Below, piece by piece: positions 36,001-47,168 of a stretch of 64,000 nucleotides of DNA (position 1 is its first letter; the number at the start of each line of letters is the position of its first letter). The notes under the pieces are model-generated. The model searched no databases and was not told where the DNA came from. It saw only the letters and a program-made list of their open reading frames with translations. This stretch comes from Climacium dendroides (lineage: Eukaryota; Streptophyta; Bryopsida; Hypnales; Climaciaceae): contig OX467082.1 of assembly GCA_950106755.1 (NCBI GenBank), positions 30,690,001 through 30,754,000 on the forward strand. The letters run 5' to 3'. The translations under genes were made by a program, and so were the position numbers.

Positions 36001-36088
36001 GCAACGTGAGCAAGCTCGTGAGCGGCGGCGGACACGCCGAAAAGGCGCCACTGCCGCCCCCACGAAAGCTGCTGCTGAACCCACTCAT
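33043..36088 (-). CDS. Dipeptide epimerase (L-Ala-D/L-Glu epimerase type), seven exons
   Basis: Exons on the minus strand: 36088-35690, 35078-34968, 34845-34626, 34505-34285, 33555-33443, 33263-33202 and 33113-33043. All introns are GT-AG and all phases agree, giving 1,197 nt and 398 residues. It is an enolase-superfamily enzyme of the muconate-lactonizing subgroup, which inverts a stereocentre in dipeptides such as L-Ala-L-Glu. Visible active-site parts: KMK (Lys195, Lys197), VDAN (Asp225), FEQP (Glu253), ADES (Asp282), IKL (Lys306), and the DLD pair (Asp358, Asp360) that in the bacterial enzyme holds the dipeptide amino end. Spacing between metal and lysine ligands is close to the bacterial enzyme. 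The first exon is GC-rich with an N-terminal serine/glycine stretch; a plastid signal is possible but not clear. The exact substrate is not shown. A link to plastid peptidoglycan turnover is speculation. Confidence 0.93.
35399..35508. repeat. Tandem duplication in intron 1, 55-bp unit
   Basis: Two adjacent copies of a 55-bp unit starting TCCAATTTCATGTTATG lie in the first intron of the epimerase gene. They differ at few positions, so the duplication is recent. Confidence 0.85.
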
Positions 36089-37011
36089 CGTGCGCTACGG
36101 CACCACCAAAACGAACGCCCACATGATCCGAAGCTTAGCGAGCTCACCATGCACAAGATCGACCTTAACAGAGGTGACTGCAGTCCCACAACAGGGCCTT
36201 CCCCCCCCGACCGCGCCGAGATTAAGACGTATTTTCTTGTACTCTGAGAAAATGGGTTTTGTCCATACGCCAGGCCAGGTTTTGGAGATGAGCCATGTGC
36301 AGGAAATTCGTGCACTGTACCCATGCTGCTTGTGAGCTCATCAGGGCCATGTCCAGCTGAGCGAGATGATCGGATCATCAGATTCCTTCAGCTGTCCGCA
36401 GTCACTGTAGAGTCCTGTAGCGGGAATCTGACAAAACAGGCAGTGGATCTTTTCTGATTCATGCGTTCATCGGTTCATGCATGGCTGGCTTTGTGCGGTC
36501 ACGGTGGTGGCCTGGTGGGCGACGTGGGGGATGGAGGGTTCGATGGTCCGGCTTGGCCCACCCGGGTATCTTGGCCGTAGGGGCGTCTTGGACCGTGCTT
36601 GGAGATTCAGGTCCGCTCCCTTCCTTATGCTATTGGCCAAACGCCTGGAGAGGACGTTAACCCCCAAATGACCCTGAAGACATATTCTGTCCTCGCATAG
36701 TTTTCCAAACTGACTAAATGCAGAACCAACGTTGAATTAGGTGAAATTGTTAACTACACAATTAGAAGGCTTCAAATGCTGAGAAGGGGGAAACTTTCAG
36801 ATTTGATAGCTGACGTGGCCTTCAATTTATAAAGCTTGGAACAACAAAGCCACCCTCCATTGCCAGGAGGGCAGGTATCCTGCCAACACGCATGGCATAG
36901 CTTAGGTGACGAGGCCCCCACCTGGAGAAAGACCGGTGTAGGACGTGAGTCCGTCCTTTGTGACATAGCCGTTTCCAGCATTAGGGATAAATTGAACCCC
37001 AAAAGAGGTGC
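36089..37011. other. GC-rich region upstream of the epimerase gene
   Basis: This likely holds the 5' untranslated region and promoter of the minus-strand gene. The frames open on both strands (for example 36085-36378 and 36467-36671) follow from GC content and lack recognisable domains. About 36,840-36,970 is also GC-richer and unassigned. Confidence 0.45.
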
Positions 37012-37031
37012 TTCGTAATGCAAAAGCTTGG

Positions 37032-37241
37032 GTGGGAAGAGCCTTCTCAACTTACTAATTGGGCCAAGAATTGCATGATGATTTCAAAAATTCATCATCA
37101 TTATTCAATTTATCTCCATGATCTTATAAATTTAGGTGGGAAGAGCCTTCTCAACTCACTAATTGGGCTATGAATTGCACAATAAATTCAAAAATTTGTA
37201 ATCATTACCTAATCCATCTCCATAATCTTATGAATCTCATG
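37032..37241. repeat. Tandem duplication, about 104-bp unit, two copies
   Basis: Copies starting at 37032 and 37136 both begin GTGGGAAGAGCCTTCTCAAC and continue in parallel (ACTAATTGGGC, GAATTGCA, ATCTCCATRATCTTAT). They have clearly diverged. Confidence 0.8.
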
Positions 37242-40200
37242 ATGGTTCCATCATGAAGAATGGAGCACACACCAAGTGGTGGTACTAATGAGGACATGGC
37301 TACCTTCATATTTGTTCAATTAGTATAAAAATTAGTAAAAAAACTTAAGGCCTCTTTGTGGGTTCAATTTTTTCCTAATGCATCAAAATACCTTACTTTC
37401 TTAATACTCTCGTATTGCTCACTCACAAGGGGGAATTTAGAAAGAATATAGGACTACAAAGACGAAGATAGGGCTTAGGATTTAGAGTGGTAGATTGTTT
37501 GTAGTCACTATGGGAGGCTTTGGATTCGTGCAAGGACCACTCCAATGCAAGAATGGAATTTTGGTGGGAGAGACGGGGTGGTTGTGGCAATGGTGACAGT
37601 TGACAAGATGTAGTGGTGAAGGTGGTGAAGGCACAATCTAATGCCCAAGTTTGATTGCTTGTGGATAATGGAAGTTTGTAGTGGGTTTAGCAGCTAAATT
37701 GCTTTCGCTTTTTATTTTGGCTACTATGTGATACTCACAGTTTCAACGTTGTCTGTACCTCCACTTCATGGCTGATTCTCAAGCAAGATGGCAAATTTAT
37801 GGAGTGACTGAATTTGCCTATTTCCTTAGTTTTGAAGGGAGTAGGTACATGTTACTCATACTTGGCTTGTGGAAATCGGTGCAATTGAGAGTCAGAAGAG
37901 ACAGATCCTCAATTGTCTAGATAATCAATACTTACTTGTGCTCTCTCAAAGATCTAAGATTACACAACTACTAGAGGTGTTGAGAGTAATGCATTGGAGG
38001 ATTTTGTTTTATGGCAATGTAGCATACATTTTTGGATGAAAGAAAAGGCTTGATTTTACAAACGTGCTTTTCTAGGTAGTGAGAGAATTTGGCTAGATGA
38101 GAATGAGCAATTATGTATTAGCAAAAGAAGTTGCCCGCTTTACACCGCAAGGCCAACTGTTCATGTAATATCCTTCATGCAAGTGACGGGTGAAGTGATA
38201 GGAGCAAGAATGCTTGAAGATGCCACCAATTCAAGGCAAGGGCTTATAAGAGGAGGGATAGAGTATGGCATCGCTTGCAATATCCCTCCCTCCAAAAAAT
38301 TATAGAAAGTTGGAGCTGTTTTCTATCCCCTTATTGTTAGGGCCAAAGGAGGACACACGCATTCAAAGTCCCTCGACAATATAGCTTCAACCGGTCAATG
38401 CTCTTGCCAACAATGCCACAAAAGAGAATTTTGCTACAAACAATCAGAAGATTGTAAAAGCCAAAAGAAATGGGAGGTTCAAAAGAATGATTAAAAAAAT
38501 GTGGCAGTAACGAGTACAATAGTAGTGGAGGCAATAGAGGAAAGAGAGATAATTTCCTAGCACTCTAGAAATAAAAAAGTGACAGTTAGGGAGGGCGTAG
38601 AGGGCATATAAGAAAAAATGATAAGATTATGGAGTCTCGTGGTAGTAGGATTGAAAAATTAGAAGGTGGACTTGTTTGGAGGGGGGAAAGGAAATAATTT
38701 GCAAGAAGGCAAAAGCGGATATTCTAAGGTCCCAATTTTTCATGACATTGGGACATCACCGAGTTGGTTTTAGCTGGCAATTTAGGGAGACTATGAGTGC
38801 CCATTTAGTCACTCAGAACTCATAAATTATTTTTTTGGATTTTATTAGTTTTGAGTATAGTTTTATATACAAAAATCTCAAAAAAGAGTGAATAACCAAA
38901 ATAGAGATGTCACATACCAATATAGCATTTGGTCCTAAATAGAGCATTTTTTTAAATTATAACCAAATTCTGCATGTAGATAGGGTAGAAATCCAAAAAT
39001 TGTATAAAATAAGCATGTTTAGTAAAAATTGCCCAACTTGTATAAACCTGCCTTTCTATGACAAATCCTAGCTAAATTGGTCTAAGGGAACTATGTGAAA
39101 ATCCTAATTTAGATTCTCAAATAAAGATTTCAATATCCCCATTCCATCAATGAAATAGTAAAAATCCCAATTATTAGCCTACAGGTGAAGAAAACTCAAG
39201 ACGAAACAGAGAAGAGTATCTACAATCTAAGTATGGTGATTTGAAGTGGGAATCATGTCAGGAGTCCAACAGTGCAATTGGTTCGCCAAGATTCCCTTCC
39301 ATTTGAAAGGTTCTCTGATTACTGGAAGTTAAAGGAGATAGCGGGATTTGATTCTCCTTTTTCAAATGTGCAAAATAAAAATATGAACTTGCACATCCCT
39401 TGTGGAATTCCATGAGAGGTTCCATGAAAATTCTCGGGTTTTTTTTTTATCTTCAAAAGATCTTTTTCCGAGTGGTCAACCACTGAAAGCCATGATGGAA
39501 AATTCCTAGAAATTACCCAAGCCACGGCAAAATCTCATTAAAAATTAGTATAACTTCTTTTATGTTAATAATGATCTCTAAACAAATTTCATGGTATTTC
39601 AATAGTTAAAAGACTTAATACTAACAGAATTCTTTAAGATTGGCAAAATTGAAGATTAAATGTGGAGTTAACCAATGTATCAGGAGCATACAAAATTGAA
39701 TTGAGGTCAAAGTGGGGTCTTTTTTTACTCCCTTACATCTACTAATGATCCTAAGCTAGTTATTTTTCATAAAAAAATTGATCTTTAAAAGTTGGATTTT
39801 GATCCATTTTAAGTCATTCAATTAGCACTAGAAATCTTTGTGGTTTCGACATAAGAAAAAGGGAAGGGAAGTTCATTAAACTAAAAATGACCTTCTAAAG
39901 CCAATGGCACAATCCGTTTGCAATTTGGAGTCTTTCTCCAAAAGTTAGAGTTTTGGACCAACGTAGAAAGTTAAAACTTGAAGTTTAGGATGAAAATCTT
40001 AGGTGATGAGATTACCTTGTAGGAATTGAGGGGAGGGAGTGAGGCCTTTGGAAAAGTATATAAGGGATCTTATTTTTCTCTCAAATCACCCCTTAGATTC
40101 ATTTTGAACCGCCTTGTTTCATTTTGGATCCATTTAGTTGAATTTAGGCTATTTTAGGCCATGTTGCCAAAATCTCGTGTTTTTGGAGCATTTCTGATGT

Positions 40201-41940
40201 CTTTGTTGAAGTTTTGGAGTTTTTGTTGAAGTTTTGGTGTTTTGTACTAATATTGTACTAATCCAAGAGAGTTTCCTTCCCTTATGATTGGTGATGCCAC
40301 TTTGGAGGGACCTCTAGTTTGTAATTGCAAAGTTCTAACCCTCAAAGTGAAAATTTTCTTAATTGCGAAATCCCCTAGAGTGGTATGTACGTACTAGCTT
40401 GTTATAGTGGTTTTTTTGTGTACTAACAAGTGTTTTGTACTAACATCCTTACTTTAACATGTCCCTGTGTGAGTAACCTTGTTGAAAGTGTTCTGTATTT
40501 TTATACTTGTATAAAATACGACAAAGCTTTGACTTTGTGTAGTGAGAGATTGTTTAAATTTTTGTACATTTGTCAATCTATGACGAAGTTTTGGCTCTAA
40601 GTCTTTAGAATTTAGGTGTTTTCAAAATCACGGCAAAGCTTTGATCTTAAGTTCTAGAAATTATCCCAAGTCTTAGAATATTTCACTAAGTTTAGTTTTC
40701 AAAACATGATTTTGGTGCATTGACTTTAGTTCCCAAAAAGATTAGTGAGAAATTTCCCTTGTAGTGAAAATAGTGTTAGAATTTAATCTATATCCCTTCA
40801 AGTCTTTGTCCACAATCATTTTGAATTTAAATATCCAAAAGTCCATTCATAGTGTCATAAAGAATTCCCTCCAAAAATTATGAGAATAGGTATCTTATAA
40901 AAACTTAAATAGAGCCTAAAAGACCCAAAAGTCCCCAACTCTAGAAATTTGAACTAGCATTCAAAGCAACACAGCAGCAAGGAAGGACTTGAGCACCAAT
41001 CGGCCAATATACAACCGCCATGTGGCAGCCAGCCATTAAGGGGTTCTGCCAATGGCAAGCCAACATGTGGCAATCGTGAGTTAGTTCAGGAGTTTAGTAA
41101 ATGAGCCAGTTTGGATGGCCAAGCCAGTAGAGAAGGGAGACACTAGGGCCTGTTGGCTGGTTTGAGGCCTGAGACCGGTGGAAGAATTCCAAGCCATACA
41201 GACAGAAGGGCTAGTCTAATCTTTTTAAACTATCAAAGGATTTGGATATAAAAAGTCACATTTGAAGAGTATAAATTAAAGCATCGAAGTAGTAGGACAC
41301 AAAATAGACACCTTAAGTAGACAATTAGCCATCAATTAGAAAAGAACTTTCAACTCTCAACCCTTTCAAAACGCGATAGATAGAAGCCCAAACTCAAAAT
41401 GCATATTAAGAATTTATTCTATCATAGACTCAACAAGAATAATAATTGATAATAAGAATAATAATTGACTCTTGGTATTTATAACAAGAATTCCTATGAT
41501 AGAATAACAAAAAAATATAATTGTTTATATTAAGCATACCTTAATAACTCAAACTATCAATGCATTTTTTTACAAACATAAAAAACACTCTAGGTTATAA
41601 TTGTGTGTTTTACATTTTTAGAATTGTCACATAATAATTGAAGAAAAACAACCCTTATCACATTTACAACATAAATAAACAACTCATTGTGGCTTAAATA
41701 TGTATTATAGTTTCATATTCACATTTAAAGGAATTTGAAGTTTAAACATACTCCGCACATCCCATCAATTTTTTAGTAACTTCATATTAAATGTAGGGTT
41801 AGGGTTTAGGGTTTAGGATTTCAATGTGTTCAAATATAATTTGTATCTCATTTTCATACATGAATGCTACATTCTATGTTTGCAACATTGAAAAGAAGTC
41901 TTTAAAGAAGCATTTATATCTTTCAGAATCCAACGTTTTA
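37242..41940. other. Intergenic stretch without a recognised gene
   Basis: Mostly AT-rich. A few short frames are open but show no domain. A telomere-like tract lies at 41,794-41,820. About 40,920-41,230 is slightly GC-richer and unassigned. Confidence 0.55.
41794..41820 (+). repeat. Short interstitial telomere-type repeat (TTTAGGG)
   Basis: Three to four units of TTTAGGG, some imperfect, lie in AT-rich DNA. This is the usual plant telomere unit. The tract is too short to be a chromosome end. Confidence 0.7.
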
Positions 41941-42076
41941 ATAAATGAGTAGTTCTCTAGCGGATAGTTAGGTGGAAACCTTGAATGTTACATAGGCAAC
42001 CATTATGAGCTGTCGTCTGCCCGTTCATGCGTCCGTCAAGGCGGTTGGCCCGCCTGCCTGTCCGCCCACTTAATCG

Positions 42077-42690
42077 CACAAAACTTTTTTTGTCATTTGC
42101 GACTTGAGTTTTTGATGTTTTGGGGCGTGTAATATACCATTGGAAAGATATTTGCAAGAGCTTTCCAACGGTACATTACATGCCCCCAAAATCCAAGAAA
42201 TGAAGTCGCAAATGACAAAAAAAGTTTTTATGACTTGAAAGGGGTCGTCCGCCTAATTGCTGCCCGCCCGTCCGCGTTGGCGGTCGGCCTGTCCGCTTGC
42301 CTGTCCGCCCATTCAATAGCACAAAACTTTGTTTGTCATTTGCGACTTGAGTTTTTGGTGTTTCGGGGTGTGTAATATACCATTGGAAAGGTATTTGCAA
42401 GAGCTTTCCAACGGTATATTACATGCCTCAAAATCCAAGAAATGAAATCGCAAATGACAAAAGAAGTTTTTTGTGACTTGAAAGGGGCCGTCCGCCCATT
42501 CAATAGCACAAAATTTTGTTTGTTATTTGCGACTTGAGTTTTTGGTGTTTTGAGGCATGTAATATACCATTGGAAAGGTATTCACAAGAGCTTTCCAATG
42601 GTATAATACATGCCCCCAAATCCAAGAAATGAAGTCACAAATGACAAAAGAATTTTTCTGCGACTTGAAAGAGGCCATTCGCCCAGCTGC
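42077..42690. repeat. Array of three foldback (inverted-repeat) units
   Basis: Three units start at about 42077, 42320 and 42507. Each begins CACAAAA and reads TTTGTCATTTGCGACTTGAG (with changes) and GTGTAATATACCATTGGAAAG, then a short loop, then the near-complement back through CTTTCCAACGGTA and AAGTCGCAAATGAC. Arms are about 60 bp. The units are separated by GC-rich CCGTCCGCC-like spacers of different length (unit spacing about 243 and 187 bp). Each could form a long hairpin in DNA or RNA. The short frames across them are by-products. Confidence 0.85.
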
Positions 42691-43080
42691 TATCCGCATC
42701 GTCTACGCCTACCGTACCGTCTGCACCTACCGTACCGTCTGCACCATCCATGTGTCCACGTTGATCACCCAACCGCGTCGTCCGCATACTCTATTGACCA
42801 TCGTACGCCGACCGGACATCGTTCGTCTACATCTGAAGCGTCCTCTGAAACTGGATGTCTGATTTCTAGACGCGATTTTCAGATGGACGTTCGTCGGGGA
42901 CAACCTTATCTATAATGTCATTGTATGTGCTAGTTGCCTCCATAAGTTCAACAATTCACTTTGTCGAATATATGCACTTCCGTATCCATGTTAGGTCAAC
43001 AAATGTGGTTTATGATAAATAGTGTTACCATAATGGAAATTAGTGTGATCTTTTTGACAAGTACTAGCTAGTGCAATGTT

Positions 43081-43775
43081 TTAGACTGCGTGGTTTGAAC
43101 TAATTTATTAACTGTTACTCCTGGCAATGATGATCGTCTCTAAAATTTAAATTGGTTGGTTCAGACTACACGGTCTAAAATCGCCTGAGGTGTCTATTTT
43201 CCAAGGCATTGACTTTGAACTTAAACCACGCAGTCTCAAAACGTCTGCGTTTATTGAATTTCTTAAATATGCATTGTTGGATTCAGACCACGTGGTCTGA
43301 ATGCATCTACAGTGACTTCATTTTTTGAAAAAGTATTGCTGGGATTAGATTGCACATTCTGAAAGCGTTTGTGTTGAGTAAATTTTCAAAAGTGGGAACT
43401 TTAGGTTTAGACTATGCATTCTAAAAGTGCTTGCGGTCACTGCATTTTCGGGAGTGGTACTTCTAGGTTCAGAGTGCGTGGTCTGAAGTCCTTTACGTTG
43501 ATTGTATATTTCACTGTTGGAACTGTAGGTTTCAACCACACCGCTTGACTGCATATATGCTAATTGTATTTTCCAATGTGGTCAGCTCAAGTTTTCATTG
43601 CTTAGTTTGAAATTGTTTATGTCGGTTATTTCCTAGAGCGGTAGTTGTAAGTTTAGACTATACATTGGATGGGTCTGTGGTTAGTTTATTTTTGGTTAAG
43701 ATGTTTGTTTTATTTAGACCATGCGATTTGACTTTGACTCTTGTCTGTGTAGACCGCATAGTTGGAATCACATGC
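43081..43775. repeat. Degenerate minisatellite, about 61-bp unit with palindromic core
   Basis: Successive units begin near 43160, 43221, 43282, 43345, 43407, 43468, 43531, 43592, 43653 and 43714, a spacing of 61-63 bp; a further unit at 43081 is 79 bp away. Each starts with a version of TTCAGACCACGTGGTCTGAA, which is a perfect 20-bp palindrome in the unit at 43282 and decays in the others. No open frame runs through it. Confidence 0.85.
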
Positions 43776-44140
43776 GTCTGCATGTTCGATTGCTATCAAT
43801 ACATAGGTACCTAGTATAGATCCATATGTAGTAGCACCTTCCTTTAATGAAGTTTAATTTTGTCAATTTGGAGATTATGGTCGGAGCTTGTGGTGTAGGC
43901 TCCTCTAAAGTCTTTGCTTTTTTGTTTACTTTTGCTAAATTCTAGTTGTCTAATCCAACTTTGGCATTGAGTTTGTTATGAGCATGGATTGTACATTTAG
44001 AATGGAGTACCTTATAGACCTGACCCTCTCTGGTCAGCTTCAATTTCTTCTATCGTTGTTGGTTGGTTTCCTTTCTACTATTTTTAGTCCCTGTCTTGTG
44101 TGATTTAGGATGCGTCGGCTAAACGTCTTCAAAATTGGAT

Positions 44141-45336
44141 CACAATGAGAAAATGAGGGGTTCTACAACTATTGTTTGCAACTAGTTTTGTAGTTGCATA
44201 GGCCATTTGCAATTGGTTTTGTAGTTGTATGGGCTGTTTGCAACTAAGTGACAATTTAGAGTCCGTAGTTGCAGTGGACAAGTTGCATTAGTTGCAAAAT
44301 AGTTGCAAAAAAATTCAAAGTTGTTTTTCATTTGACAGTATACTTGAAAGTTCGTTGATAAACTTCTTTGACATGGTTGCTTACGTGGAAGTCATTTGTA
44401 TGCAACTAGTTTACAACTAGTTTGCAATTGATGTGCAACTAGTTTGCAACTAATGTGCTTGGTTTGCAACTTATTTATGACTTGTCTATAATTCATAGAC
44501 TTGTAGATTTTAAAATTTTAACCTCAAAGATTTATAGATTTAGAATTTCAAATCTATCTTTTTTTTAGATCACCAAATCTAGAAATATTTTAGATATTAA
44601 ATATTTATAGATTTTTGTAGATTATAGAAATCTACAAATTGTAAAAATCTACAAATTATAGAAATCTATAAGTTGTAAAAGTCTACAAATTATAGAAATC
44701 TAAAGTCTACAAATTATAGAAATCTATAAGTTGTAGATATCTACAAAGTGTAAAAATCTACAAAATATATAAATATTAGAATTTCATTATCAAAATTCAT
44801 AACACAAAAATGCTATAACTTACAATTCTTATATGTCCAACTCAATGGTATTCTTGACAATCGATATAGGACAATTAATAAAAGAGTTAATAGTAGTTGC
44901 AATTGTAGTCTAGTTGCACTCTAGTTGCACTCTAATTTGTAGTTTAGTTGCACTATAGTTGCAGTCCAGTTGCATTTCAGTTGCAGTCTAGTTGCATTGC
45001 AGTTGTAGTCTAGTTGCATTGTAGTTGCAATCTAATTGCACTTTAGTTGAATTGCTATCGAATTTAAATTATATGCAATTGTAGATAGACACATTGGATT
45101 CTACAAAATGTAAAATTGTCCACATCATCAATTGTGATGAATATTGGATGTAAAATACCTCACATTAACTCTTTTGTTACATTCCCGTAAGTGTAAATAC
45201 ATTTTGCGACTACTTTGCAACTACAGTGTAAATATGTCAAAGTTGGTGCAAATACAGAGGATTGTAGTTGCAGGACAGTTGCATAGGACACGTAGTTGCA
45301 TTTCAGTCAGTTGTAGTGCACGTTTTTCTTCTAGTG
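44141..45336 (+). mobile_element. Non-autonomous CACTA-type element 1, 1,196 bp
   Basis: The right end is the complement of CACTAGAAGAAAAACGTG; the left end reads CACAATGAGAAAATGAGGGG, a mutated form of the end found in the copy at 57 kb (CACTAGAAGAAAAAAGGGGG). The 3-bp target duplication GAT flanks both ends (44138-44140 and 45337-45339). The inside has many copies of TAGTTGCA-like words near both ends, the subterminal repeats typical of the superfamily, and a central tract of repeated CTACAAATTATAGAAATCTA. There is no transposase, so it depends on an autonomous relative. Confidence 0.85.
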
Positions 45337-46011
45337 GATGTTTTTGACTTTTTTGACATCTTCCTAAAGTGTGGTTGCTATCCTTCCGACAATTTGAGGA
45401 ATTTATTTATGTAGTAATTGTACTGTAGGTCCTTCAGCACTTTGATTCGTATTTCGTCAAGTGAATCTGATAGCAATGAGGTTTTCTTTTCTACATACTG
45501 TTCTATTTTCCTCCATATTTGGACCCCAAAATGAAACATTCCATTTTGTAATGGTCTTGACTCCTAGATTGTTGCGTGCACAAGGATTTTAAGAATGTAA
45601 GGAAGAAGATGTTTTAAAGGATCTTGCCGCGGCAATTGTAGATTCTAGTCCCATCCCTAATTGTGAAGGCATTGATCGTGACGGTGGTTTGGAAAGGCTC
45701 TACTAGCAAGGCATGCTGATGGTTCTGATTTTGCTGAAGTAATTATAATCACTACAAATCTTGAAGTTTGTATTGACAGGTGCAACCAGTTGGGTGATGG
45801 TGATGTTGGTATCGTCGTATTGGAGGTCTACAATAGGGATCCAAGTATTGAAGATATGTGTTTGCATTGGCCAACTCGCCTATTGTTTTATCTTGGAGAG
45901 AATGATTATGCTAGTGTCTATGATCATGCTTAGAATCAAGCAGCTCTTAACAAAGAATTAAAGTACAATAAAAAAAAGGCAAACGACCATATCACTATGA
46001 GCGAGCAATAC

Positions 46012-47168
46012 CACTAGTAGAAAAATACAGTGACCAAATTAACAAGAATCAACAGAAAAGTGTTGATTTCTTTTGTTGATTTGGACGTGTTGATTTGGGC
46101 ACTTTTGAATAGAAAAGTGTTGATTTTTGAACAAAAATATGTTGTTTAAGAACAAAAAAGTGTTGAATTTCTAACAAAAAAGTGTTGTTTTAGAACAAAA
46201 AAGTGTTAATTTTTTTGGTAATTTGGTCACATAATTTTTTAAATTATTTTTTTTGGGAAAAAAAGAAGAAGGTGACATGTGGCAATGCCACGTAGGGACC
46301 CCAACTAACCACTTGGCATGCCACACAAGCTAATTGAATGCCACATGGACAATCCAAATGCCACATTGGCAATTCACCTGGCAAGTATTGCCATCAAGGA
46401 TTGAACCTTGAACCTCATGGTTGAGGCCCAAGACTCAAACCAACGCACCACTTATACACATACATGTTTAAAGCGTATATAAAATCTTATTGTTTATTTT
46501 TTTATTTTTTTCCCATTGTTTTTTAAAGTCAGCATACTTCAGGGCCGGTTTTGACTTAGTAAATGACCTTTTTTCAAGAAACTTTGAACTAATAGAAGTT
46601 GGAAAATCAAGCCAAATTTCACCTCCAACAATCCGTTTGAGATTTTGATCCTCCAATCAAAAGTTATGGACAAAAATCAGAGAGGGGTTTTAAAAATGTA
46701 AAAAAATGATTCATTTTCACCCCTCTCTGATTTTTGTCCATAACTTTTGATTGGAGGATCAAAATCTCAAACGGATTGTTGGAGGTGAAATTTGGCTTGA
46801 TTTTCCAACTTCTATTAGTTCAAAGTTTCTTGAAAAAAGGTCATTTACTAAGTCAAAACCGGCCCTGAAGTATACTAACTTTAAGAAATACCGAATAAAA
46901 AAATCTACATTGTACAATTAAGATTCCAAGAGATTCCAAGAGTTTTCAGGAGATTCTAAAAGATTCCAAAAGATTCCAAAAATATTCCAAAAAATTTAAC
47001 AAAATTTTGTTGATTTTAGTTGCACTATCCACATCAACAAAAATAATGTGACCATTTTGTTAATTTGGGCAAAATCAACAAAAAATTGTAAAAATGGACA
47101 ATACAGTACCCAAGTTAATAAAAAATTGTTGACTATTTGTTGATTTGGTCACTAATTTTCTACTAGTG
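46012..47168. mobile_element. Non-autonomous CACTA-type element 2, 1,157 bp
   Basis: The left end reads CACTAGTAGAAAAAT followed by AGTGACCAAAT; the right end is the complement of CACTAGTAGAAAATTAGTGACCAAAT. The 3-bp duplication TAC flanks it exactly (46009-46011 and 47169-47171). Subterminal words such as AAAAGTGTTG and their complements cluster near the ends. It contains a near-perfect 166-bp inverted repeat (46523-46884) and, on the minus strand near 46,393-46,460, a tRNA-like stretch with a GGTTCAATCC box. No transposase is present. It is inserted in the DUF7869-like gene. Confidence 0.88.
46523..46884. repeat. Long near-perfect hairpin, 166-bp arms, 30-nt loop
   Basis: 46523-46688 and 46719-46884 are reverse complements in perfect register; I count three mismatches, all in the outer 15 bases, so about 150 bp are identical. 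The arms include CAGGGCCGGTTTTGACTTAG. Such identity between arms in an old, AT-rich setting points to recent origin or gene conversion. RNA from it would form a long duplex. Confidence 0.92.

Noticed and set aside
35596..36335. Open frames of 111-181 codons on the plus strand opposite the epimerase first exon
   Set aside because: They overlap a GC-rich, well-supported minus-strand exon and contain no known domain; they are composition shadows.
36467..36671. Overlapping frames on both strands upstream of the epimerase gene
   Set aside because: Both strands are open because of GC content; there is no domain or splice support.
43081..43775. A CRISPR-like array, because of regular spacing and palindromic cores
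   Set aside because: The units are diverged along their whole length, the spacers are not unique inserts between identical repeats, and the window is eukaryotic.
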